Assembly: GCA_030849465.1 (NCBI GenBank)
Contig: JARVLF010000002.1
Location: 310,001 to 374,000 of the forward strand
DNA length: 64,000 bases
Direction: 5' to 3'
DNA from: Moesziomyces globuligerus
Lineage: Eukaryota; Basidiomycota; Ustilaginomycetes; Ustilaginales; Ustilaginaceae
A program made the translations under genes and the position numbers. Positions 39,904 through 48,340 of the stretch are shown piece by piece (position 1 is the stretch's first letter; every line of letters starts with the position of its first letter). The notes under the pieces were generated by a model that worked only from the letters and a program-made list of their open reading frames with translations, ran no database searches and was not told the DNA's origin.

Positions 39904-41679
39904 TTACTTGTGGGCGTCGAAGGAGCCGTCCGAAGTGTGTTCGCTGTCGTGCGAGATGCGCTTCATGCCGGCAAGCTCGTCGCTGACGCAGTTCTGCTTG
40001 TCGTTGAGCTTGCGGTTGTTGACGATAAGACCGAGGATGATGGGTGGAACCGAGAGCACGATCGAGACGATGAGAAGGATGTGAATGTAGTCGTTGTACG
40101 CGTTGATGATACCAGTCCTTTCTGGAGTTCCGATGGGGTAAGTGGTCAAGTAGGAAGTGGGGCTGGCATAAATCTTGGCTCGCGTGGCAGCGTCGAGCAT
40201 GGGCAGGTGCTTGTCCAAGTAGCCAAGAAGGGTGTTGGTCTGGACGGCACCGACAACGGCATTGCCACAAGCGCCGCCGATCTCGGTGAGAAGCAAGAAG
40301 TATGCGGTGACGGTAGCAACGTCCTGGTGTCGGACGCTGACCTGAGCGGCGACTTGCAGGGTGATGCCGAGGAAACCGCCGCCCATGCCCTGGAGCACCT
40401 GAGGGAAGACAGCCTGAACGTTGGAGGAGCCGGCCTCACGGTACTTGATCATGAGACCGATGCCGAGCATGCGGATGGCGGCACCAGCCACGAGGATCCA
40501 CTTGTAGTTCTTGGTTCCGAGCGAGATGAAACCGGCCATGATACCGAAGACGGTGAGCGCCAAGGACTGGCAGTTGGAGAAGTAACCAGCGTCGGTGAGG
40601 TTGTAGTCCATGACGATCATGCTCCAAGTGTAAGCGGGAACCCAAGAGGTGTAGAAGCTGAAGAAGTCGAAGAAGCCGATGGCTGTGGCAAAGTGGACAT
40701 CCTTGTTGAGCCTCCAACGCCGGTTGAGGATGGGCTGAGGAGCAAAGTATTCCCAGATGCAGAAGGAGATGATCATGATACCACCAAGGACGAGCATGGC
40801 AATGATCCAGCCGGTCTGCCATCCATCGGTCTGAATCTTGGCGAGGTTGAGAGGCAGGAGGAAGAGGAGGAAACCGCCGCAGATGAGGAAGAGACCGAGC
40901 ATGTCGGTGTCGACGAGGAAGGCGAGGATGGCGCGGGAGACGGGCAGCTTCTTGTAGGGGTGGACGGGAATGAGACCCTTGGCCTTGGCCCTCCTCTGGT
41001 TGATGAAGAGCGCGGCGATGATGAAGGAGGCGGCGACGGGAGCGCAGATGGTGAAGAAACCGGGACCCCAGCGCCAGTTGACCTGGACGAGCTTGGTGGT
41101 GATCTGGGAGGCGGCCCAGAAGTTGAGGATGTAGGGCAAGCTGACGAGGCCGATGGAGACACCTCGCCACTTTGTGGAGATGTAGTCGGCGAGGACGATC
41201 TGCTGCATGATCTGGACGCCGGTGTTGCCGATAGCGTAGAGGACGGTGCCACCGGCGACATCGCGGGTGGTCTGTGCGACGGCAACGATGATGAAGCCGA
41301 GAACCCAGAAGCAGACGGCGATGATGTAGGCCTGGGCACGACCGAAGACGTCGGCAAACTTGGCGATGGGGAATTTGCCGACGGCGATGAGGACGGCCTG
41401 GACGATGTTGATGGCGGTGTAGGCTGGGTAGTCTTTGAACTCCATGGTAGCGGCGGTCTGCCAGGCGTACATGGTGTTGTTGTCAAGGCCGGCGAGGTAG
41501 GCGACGAGGGCAATGCCGAAAATGCCGACCCAGAGAGTCCAGTCGGCTACGCTGCGACCGGCCTCAGCGGCAAGGACGCCGATCTGCTTGTCAGCGAGTT
41601 GTTCCTGAGACTCGGAGAAGGACTGCGTCTCGCCGTTGTCGGCGCGCTCGACGCGCTCGACGCCTTCAGGCTGCGACAT
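39904..41679 (-). CDS. Siderophore-iron transporter, MFS (MirB/Sit1/Arn family)
   Basis: A 591-residue polytopic plasma- or endosomal-membrane permease predicted to import ferric siderophores by proton symport. Many hydrophobic helices are visible (about 12-14). Family marks: the first helix block AGLDNNTMYAWQTAA, KFADVFGRAQAYII after helix 2-3, and the conserved extracellular region near the end (ASPTSYLTTYPIGTPER, then GIINAYNDYIHILLIVSI), typical of siderophore permeases. The N-terminus is hydrophilic (MSQPEGVERVERADNGE), placed at 41679; upstream in-frame sequence is low complexity. Smut relatives such as Fer7 belong to the same family, but no siderophore synthetase is nearby. Three iron-type GATA sites lie upstream, consistent with repression by Urbs1 under iron sufficiency. 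Substrate is unknown. Confidence 0.88.
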   Translation of the reverse strand: MSQPEGVERVERADNGETQSFSESQEQLADKQIGVLAAEAGRSVADWTLWVGIFGIALVAYLAGLDNNTMYAWQTAATMEFKDYPAYTAINIVQAVLIAVGKFPIAKFADVFGRAQAYIIAVCFWVLGFIIVAVAQTTRDVAGGTVLYAIGNTGVQIMQQIVLADYISTKWRGVSIGLVSLPYILNFWAASQITTKLVQVNWRWGPGFFTICAPVAASFIIAALFINQRRAKAKGLIPVHPYKKLPVSRAILAFLVDTDMLGLFLICGGFLLFLLPLNLAKIQTDGWQTGWIIAMLVLGGIMIISFCIWEYFAPQPILNRRWRLNKDVHFATAIGFFDFFSFYTSWVPAYTWSMIVMDYNLTDAGYFSNCQSLALTVFGIMAGFISLGTKNYKWILVAGAAIRMLGIGLMIKYREAGSSNVQAVFPQVLQGMGGGFLGITLQVAAQVSVRHQDVATVTAYFLLLTEIGGACGNAVVGAVQTNTLLGYLDKHLPMLDAATRAKIYASPTSYLTTYPIGTPERTGIINAYNDYIHILLIVSIVLSVPPIILGLIVNNRKLNDKQNCVSDELAGMKRISHDSEHTSDGSFDAHK

Positions 41680-41804
41680 TGCGGAAGCAGTTCTGCGAAG
41701 GAGACGGAGAGGGGGAGGGGGGAGATGGTGGGGCGGGAGGGAGGGGGAAAGGGAGAAAACTTGAGGTGAAGGCGGGGCAATGGGTGGGAGCGAGGGCGAA
41801 GGGC

Positions 41805-41813
41805 TTATCAGAT
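41805..41813 (-). promoter_or_regulatory. Iron-GATA (Urbs1/SREA-type) site 1
   Basis: ATCTGATAA on the minus strand (flanked as GATCTGATAAG), 126 bp upstream of the transporter ATG. It matches the extended ATCWGATAA consensus of fungal siderophore-repressing GATA factors exactly. Confidence 0.7.
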
Positions 41814-42540
41814 CAAGACCTTTAATAGCCTGCGAGCTGAGGCGCCAGTTTCGAAGCGAGGTGAAAAGAGGTGAAAAGAGGAGAGACAATGTACAGCAAA
41901 TGTACAGTAACTTAGTGTGTGTGGCTTCGGGTGGCGGATAGCCGAGGCGAGTGCATATGCTACACACCGTGCACGGGAGAATGGCAGAACGACTGAAGGC
42001 ACGGGCTCAAGGGTTTAGAAGCAGGACGCTGGAAGGGTGCGGGAGGAGCCGGAGGGACGGTTTTCGACGGCTGCTTGGTCAGGAACAAGCGAGGATGCAA
42101 GCCACGCGGAGCGTCGATGCGGCAGGCGGGAGGTAGAGGACGGAAGGTATGGATGGTGAAGGCAAGTGTTGCAGGGAGTGAATTTCATGCGCTGCGAGAG
42201 GGACGAATGGGATTGCGATGTCACTTGCTGCTGAAGGCTATTGTCCAGGGGAGAGTGTCTTGCAGAAAGTTCGACGCCTGAGACTATGGTCTTGGACAAA
42301 GGCGTGCGAGGGGAGGTGGGAGCCTAGCACGCAGGGATGATCCCAATGCGCGTGCCGAGTGGCCATAGGGCCGTGCGAGGTAGGCAAGTGATGCTGCCGT
42401 GACGAGGGCTCGGCTGAACAGCACCTAGTCAGGACGGTCGGGTGAAAAAGATGAGCAGTCGGTGCCAAAGCCAAAGTGAAGGGACGGCTCCAAGGATGAC
42501 GTTCAGCCGTCGAGCGAGCTTTTTCGATCAGATTGGTCGG

Positions 42541-42549
42541 ATCAGATAA
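42541..42549 (+). promoter_or_regulatory. Iron-GATA site 2
   Basis: ATCAGATAA within TCGGATCAGATAACGAAA, about 862 bp upstream of the transporter ATG. Confidence 0.65.
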
Positions 42550-42841
42550 CGAAAATTTTTTGCCGAGCGCGGGTCGACTTTGTTCTTTTCAGCAGAGGCT
42601 GCAATTGAAACCCAGACGCGCCCCACCATGCGTTGGTCGGGCGCCGTTCGCCCTCGAGGCTCGCTTCGACCTCGGGAGAGATGCACTTTTGAAATCGCTG
42701 TCCGCGCCTGCACCTCGAAGCTTGGCAAACCGAGATGCGTTGCCAAGCCTCGTCGCTGAATGAACCACCGAGACCCGCATCTGGCCTGCATTTGGCCTGC
42801 TCCGTAGAAACGAACGGCTGGAGCGAGTTGCGCCAGATCGG

Positions 42842-42850
42842 ATCTGATAA
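42842..42850 (+). promoter_or_regulatory. Iron-GATA site 3
   Basis: ATCTGATAA within TCGGATCTGATAACCAAA, about 1163 bp upstream of the transporter ATG. Its flanks resemble those of site 2, suggesting a duplicated block. Confidence 0.65.
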
Positions 42851-43435
42851 CCAAAGACGCTAACTTAATACTCCGAAAAATTTTCTCTGCGCTTGCCTTC
42901 TTGAAAAGGGCCTGAGCACCAACAGACGCTCCCATGGCACAGATCCGACATGCCAGGCTCTGCCAACGCTCCCGATGCAACGCCTCGCTAGCCATGAGTC
43001 GAGTGGCCTGGGTGGCCGTGACACACGCCGCCTTTCGCGACCAAACATGCAACGCGTCGCGGTCCAGCGCGCAAAGGGGGTCGCTCCCTGGACACATTCC
43101 AGCACGAGGGCGGCTTTCTGTCCGAGCCTCGGTCTGACCCGCCAATTCCGTCGTATCCACGTTAGCCTGACTCGGAGAGCGAACGGCCACACAGGCCCCC
43201 GATTGGTCCACTCTCTTCCGCCCAGCTCCGCGCGTTCCTCGCACCGACCCCACCGCATTCACGCCCGTTTGCCGACTCTTGTCGCTCACAGTCTGTCTGT
43301 GCGCGCCGTTGACCACCGCGAGCGTTCGGCGCGGGTCGGCCAGATCGACCCGAACCCTCGCTGCGTTTCGAGTCAAGGCAGAGACCCTGAAAGCTTCGTA
43401 TTGGAGAGCATGATTTCAAAGGCCGCTACAGTGCC

Positions 43436-45871
43436 TTACATCAGTGCAGCTTCGTTGAGCACCTCGGCGTGTCGCATGTTGATCTCCATCTCGAGAGCCT
43501 CGCACTCCTCTTGCAATGCGTTGCGCTCCTCTTCCAGCGCCTTGAATGCTGCCTGAGCAAGCCCTTCCCGACTGCCCAGTCGCTCCACCTCCTTGCGCAG
43601 AGAGTCCAGACGCTCCGCTCGTCCTCCTTCCTCGTCCCTCTGCAACTTTCGGAAGGTCTGCTGCGAAATCGCCGCCTCTTCCAGCCCTTTGAAGCTCTCT
43701 CGCATCGTGGTCGAGAGCGCCTCACTCCTGGCTTTGTATCCGCCCAGGACCTTGGTCAGGATCTTCTCGCCTTTCGAGGCTAGCTGCGCCACTGCTGCCA
43801 TCCTGGTCCGCGCCGCCGAGAGATCCTCCACCAACTTCGCCTTGTCATTGCGCGAAGCCTGCCAACGACGCGTGAGAGCCACACCCAGTGTCGCTGCGGA
43901 CTCCTCGTCGTCATCCATCGACGCAGCAATCAGCCGTTGCAGCGCCTCGTCGTTTGCGCCGGGGAAGCCGAGTTGATCCGCCAGCTCGGCTCGCATGAGC
44001 TCCCTCGCTGCAATGAGAGATTCGTCAGAGAGCGCTGTCAACTCTACCGACTCTGGCTCGGGATGCTTGCTTCCTGGGATCGGATGCATGTGCACATCGT
44101 GATGCAACAGACGTGCCGTCTCACCTGCCACCAGCAGCTCCACTCGGTCCATGTGTCTTGCGTCGATCTGCTTCATGAGCCGAGCCAGATCCACCTCTGC
44201 CGGTCGAGGCAGGTTTCGCCGCACCACCTGACTGCGTCTGGCTTCCGCCTTGGCCTCCTCTTCGGCAGCTTGACGCGCCATCCTCGCATCTCGCTCGGCT
44301 GCATCTTCCTGCCGCGGTGCAGTCTCGCTCTCCTCCTGCCGGCTCGAACTCGCCTCGGGCTCGTCCTCGTCGACCACAATGTCGAAATCGTTCTTGGGCG
44401 CAGGCAGAGAAGAGAGCGCTTGCCTCAGGCTCGATTGAGCTAGATTGCGCGCGCGCTTCATGTCCCGCGGCGTCTCGGAGCCGGCTCGACCCATGTCTTC
44501 CACATTGAGTCCAAGGTTGTCCCGCAACGGCGTCCTGAGCGGCGTGCTGGCGCCATGTCTGTCAGCTACAGCGCTGCGCTCGTCTCGCTGAGTGTTTGTG
44601 AGGAGTGGATTGGGGGTGTGTGGCACCGAGAGCCGTGCGGCTGGATCGTTTGTCGGACGCAGTGGATCCAAATCTGCGTTTGCGTCGCCAAGCAACGGAG
44701 TCTGAGCCGATGAGATGAGGCGCAGGTTCCTGGCCTCTCTCATGACTGCATCCTCGTGAGCGGCCAATTGGGGAGTGCGAGCGGTGCGAGCCGAGTCGAG
44801 CGCCGAGTACTTGTCCAGCAATCCGTCCGTTGCATCGCTGGACCCATCCTCGACGAGCGAGCGCGCACGCTCGCCTGCCTGACCGATCTTGACGATGGAT
44901 TCCAGCTCGTCCTCGCCAACCTGCGCGGCGGGCAGGTTGAGCTTGCGTCGCTTTGTGATCTGTTCGGCTTCCTTGAGCTTGCGGATCTGCTCCTCGTTGC
45001 GGAGCGCCGAGGCCTGTTTTGCCTGCTTGCTCTTTTCGTCGGCTTCCCGCTGGCGTTTGTTCTTGGTGGGATCCTCCGAACCGCTTGTGCTGTTGAGCGC
45101 CTGCAGCGTCTTACCGACGGGCGCTTTGTACGATTTGGACGCCTCTGCGCTCGTGTCGTAGAAGCCGGGCAGCGGCTTCTTCTCGAAGGGGATGTCTGCA
45201 TTGTAGTCGATGACGCCCTTTTTGGTCTTCTGCTTCATGATGATGCCGGCCGCCTTGAGCTCTCTTCGCTTCTGCAGCATGGCGAGGCGACGGGCCTCTT
45301 CGAGTGCGCGCTCCCGCGCCTTGCGCTTTGCCTTCTTTCCCTGGGTGTTTGCGAGACGCGCGCGCGCTTCGGAGAGCATCTCCTTCTCGTCCTCGTCCAT
45401 GTCGATGGGATCGGGGCGGGCGGGCTTGGTCTCCGGATCCGGATCGATCTCGCCGGGGCGCAGACGGCGGACGTCGTCTGCGGTGGGCACGGCTTCGCCA
45501 GTGCCTGTGAGGCCGAGCGAGCTGCCTCCGGGCTGATTGTCCTGGGCCTCGGCCTGGTCGAGGAGCCTCTGGTAGCGCTCGAGGCACTGGTTGGCAGTGC
45601 GGCCGACGAGCGGAGCGATGGTGCGCCATTGGGTGGGCATAAGCTTGGCGAGATGGAGCAGCTTTTCGTCCTCTTCCCTCGACCATTCTGTCTTCTTGAT
45701 GGAGGGGTCGAGCCATTCGTACCAGCGGGCTTTGCACTGTTTGGGCGTCTTGCGCACCAGCAACGACGAGATTCGAGCCCATTGATTGACGCCGTACTTG
45801 GAGATGGCGGCCTTAAGGATCTCATCCTCAGTGTTCTTCCACACGCCGCCCTTGATGATGACGCGGACCAT
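43436..45871 (-). CDS. CEF1: Pre-mRNA splicing factor CEF1/CDC5L (Myb-type)
   Basis: An 811-residue core protein of the Prp19 (NineTeen) complex, needed for spliceosome activation. The N-terminus begins MVRVIIKGGVWKNTEDEIL, with two Myb repeats: R2 about 7-55 (NQWARISSLLVRKTPKQCKARW) and R3 about 57-105 (TEWSREEDEKLLHLAKLMPT, TANQCLERYQ). These are followed by the conserved AEAQD, ATGEAVPT-like linker and DPDPETKPARPDPIDMDEDE. Next are a K/R-rich helix (QGKKAKRKARERALEEARRL) and KKGVIDYNADIPFEKKPLPGFYDT, all hallmarks of Cdc5. The C-terminal about 250 residues are coiled-coil rich and end in a helical Prp19-contact-type region. Start at 45871, no intron required. Confidence 0.96.
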   Translation of the reverse strand: MVRVIIKGGVWKNTEDEILKAAISKYGVNQWARISSLLVRKTPKQCKARWYEWLDPSIKKTEWSREEDEKLLHLAKLMPTQWRTIAPLVGRTANQCLERYQRLLDQAEAQDNQPGGSSLGLTGTGEAVPTADDVRRLRPGEIDPDPETKPARPDPIDMDEDEKEMLSEARARLANTQGKKAKRKARERALEEARRLAMLQKRRELKAAGIIMKQKTKKGVIDYNADIPFEKKPLPGFYDTSAEASKSYKAPVGKTLQALNSTSGSEDPTKNKRQREADEKSKQAKQASALRNEEQIRKLKEAEQITKRRKLNLPAAQVGEDELESIVKIGQAGERARSLVEDGSSDATDGLLDKYSALDSARTARTPQLAAHEDAVMREARNLRLISSAQTPLLGDANADLDPLRPTNDPAARLSVPHTPNPLLTNTQRDERSAVADRHGASTPLRTPLRDNLGLNVEDMGRAGSETPRDMKRARNLAQSSLRQALSSLPAPKNDFDIVVDEDEPEASSSRQEESETAPRQEDAAERDARMARQAAEEEAKAEARRSQVVRRNLPRPAEVDLARLMKQIDARHMDRVELLVAGETARLLHHDVHMHPIPGSKHPEPESVELTALSDESLIAARELMRAELADQLGFPGANDEALQRLIAASMDDDEESAATLGVALTRRWQASRNDKAKLVEDLSAARTRMAAVAQLASKGEKILTKVLGGYKARSEALSTTMRESFKGLEEAAISQQTFRKLQRDEEGGRAERLDSLRKEVERLGSREGLAQAAFKALEEERNALQEECEALEMEINMRHAEVLNEAALM

Positions 45872-48340
45872 GGTTGATGCAAAAATGCCGGTGGCAGCCT
45901 AGGCCGCGTTAGGATGCCTGATCGGCCTGGTGGAAGCGTCGGCGTCGTGCAGCCGGAGTGGACCGAGGCGGCCTGTGAGGAGTCTGCGGGCGAAACGGCA
46001 AAGTGGCGGCCGTGACGACGGGACGGTACGAAGCCTGGCGAGGAAGGAAGGGTTCAAGGCGGATGGAGAAGGTGGAGAAATGCACCCCTTCTGTTGGCGG
46101 TGGAGCCGGGCGGAAATCTCGATCCCACGAGATTTGAGCGAAGCAGTGCGGATGCTTAATAATCCTTATATCATCATCACGCCTCGGTCCACTCGATTCG
46201 ACTTTTGAGAATGCGCAGATGCACCCCAGACTGCCAATTCGAGGTTGCAGGGGTCCAGCTGCGCACCCTGCAACTGCTGCGACGCTTCGCAATGCAGCGC
46301 ACAGGCTCATGTCGGATGGGAACCAGACTGGCACTCAGCATTCGCAATTGTGGGTGCCTCGTCGCGGGATCTACGGTGGCATACGCTCAGACACTTGAGC
46401 CGATCGTGCGTATCTGTCCGCTTGACGTAGAGGAAGCGGCAGGACAAGACCGGGCAGGGCTTTTGCCGGACTGGCGGGGCAGTGGCGGGGCAGTGGCGGG
46501 GATTGATGTGGGCGCAGTCTAGACGTGGGGCCCGACTGCAACCTATGCGATCGGAAGGAAGGGCAGGAGACGATAGCGAGCTCGCTTAAGCTTGGGTGGG
46601 CTACTGTGGGAAGGCAACGCTCGCGAATCACAGGGCGCGAGCAGGGTGACATGAACTCAATTGAAAACTTGCGTCGGGCCGCACTGGCCCGCGCCGGACC
46701 AGGCACGGTCAGCGTTGACAGCAAGCCGTAGGCGTATGCTGAAGGGCAGGAAGCTCCTATGGTGTGGGTGTTCATGAGCGGTCTTGGTAAGCTGAGCCGC
46801 GGGCGTCTGATCGGCGGTGATCAAGCGTTTCCGAGACGATCGGGGAGGTCTTTGCATAGGTGTGATGGGTGCAGAGTATGCTCGATGAAGCGGGCCGGCA
46901 TGGTCGCAGACGGCACGAGCGGCGGAGGCCTTGCGTGGATTTTGCAGCCCGTGCGTGTGACAGAGCGTAAGGCGGCTCGACCGAGGACTGAGTCCGATTG
47001 TCGATGGCGAACGAGGAGCTGCGAGGGGGCCGACCAACGAGAGGCCGCGCGTGGTCGAGGACAGTCGAGGAAGCAGCCTCTGAATCGTTCGTTGACCGAC
47101 GCCGAGGGAAAAAAGGGGGCGAAAGAAGAACTCTGAGACCGACACCTTGGAAACTTGACAGACGCAGTCCGAACGCGCCCTCGTTTCGGCACTTTGGGCA
47201 CTCCTGCGCGTCGCCCGTCTACCGTAAAATATTGGTTATTTAATTACGAGCGCGATGCACGCTGTGGGCAAAAAAAGGCGTTTTAGCGCAGGAGGTGCGG
47301 ATGCGCATTCAAATGCAAGGTGCATGTCGGAGTGAAAGTGCAAATACGACTGGCTTGAGGCGAGCTACAAAGTTGCTATTCGGCAGCAGCTTTAGCTCGA
47401 ATACAGTGTGCACTGCAGCTGCACCCATTCCGTGCTGCAAAGCGCCCACCATTGCCCGCCACTCTTGTCGCAGCCGGGGAGCTTCCGACAATCTGCGCCC
47501 TGAATGCCGTAGTGTCGGCTCAGCTAACTGAGCTGCTGAGCTGAACCTTCACCGGCGCTTGGCAGCTGCACCTTCAGGCGGGAGGAATGCAGAGCAGCGG
47601 GCAACATGGCGAGGGCGGGCCTTGCAGATTGGGCTGCTTTCAAACGGGTGGGATCGCAGAAAGAGTGGGTCTGCACGCGTCTGCTTTTTCGCACAGCCGG
47701 GTTTCGATCGGATCGCAGACAGGCGCAGCCCCCAGGCGCGTTTCGTCGGTTGAAATCCAAGCGACCGTCGGAGCAGGCGTCGGAGCAAGCGTCGGCGCGC
47801 CTCGCTATCGAAGCTGCCTTGCCCCCCCTCCCTTTGTCACATCACATGGCTATTCGACAGGCGCTCTGAGACACGCTTCTGCAGCAGTACCACACCGCCT
47901 CCTCCTCGCCTTTATCCATCATCCCCCCCTTCATCCCCTTCATCCCCTTCATCCCCTCCCCGACCTCCGCCTCAATACTTTGTTCTTGTCTCTCCCCCTT
48001 TTTCTCCACCATCGCCTTCCAGCTTCGTCCTCGCTCCTCGCAACGTCGCCTCATATCGCGCTCGGCTCGCGATTTCTTCATTTCATTTCCTTCACCCAGC
48101 TTGAAGCTGTCCTCCATCTTCGCCACTTCCGCAAAGATCCCCATCTCAACCCCTTTTACGCCGCATTGATCGACTGGCTCCATCACTGCGCTTCGCCTTT
48201 GACATCCCCATCCCATCTCGATCGATTCGCTCTGGAAGCGCATCGCATTCATCCCTGCTTTGCACTCTGGTAGTCAAAGCTCCTCTCGATCCAATCTTCC
48301 TTTTCGTTCCACCTCGTCACCCTCACATCATTCCACCACA
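45872..48340. other. 2.5-kb divergent spacer, CEF1 / bZIP gene
   Basis: Carries the CEF1 promoter at one end and a CT-rich leader of the bZIP gene at the other. Seen here: short GGCGGGGCAGT repeats (46470-46501), an AT-rich patch with ATTGG (inverted CCAAT) at 47229-47247, and a TTCATCCCC triplet repeat at 47930-47956. No open frame is convincing. Confidence 0.55.
47930..47956. repeat. 9-bp tandem repeat, 3 units
   Basis: Three copies of TTCATCCCC in the pyrimidine-rich leader upstream of the bZIP gene. Confidence 0.85.

Larger units (their letters stand above)
41680..43435. other. Upstream region of the siderophore transporter
   Basis: A 1.75-kb region bounded by the transporter start and the CEF1 stop, so it serves only the transporter promoter and the CEF1 3' end. 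It contains the three extended GATA motifs listed below. A 282-codon minus-strand frame (42528-43376) has no domain and overlaps these sites, so it is not called a gene. Confidence 0.65.

Noticed and set aside
39904..41679. Part of a siderophore biosynthesis gene cluster
   Set aside because: No NRPS, ornithine monooxygenase or acyltransferase gene in the window; the neighbours are housekeeping genes and repeats.
39877..41769. 630-codon plus-strand frame over the siderophore transporter
   Set aside because: Antisense shadow, E/D/G/V-rich, no domain.
42528..43376. 282-codon minus-strand frame upstream of the transporter
   Set aside because: No homology or domain, R/A/S-rich composition, covers the GATA sites.
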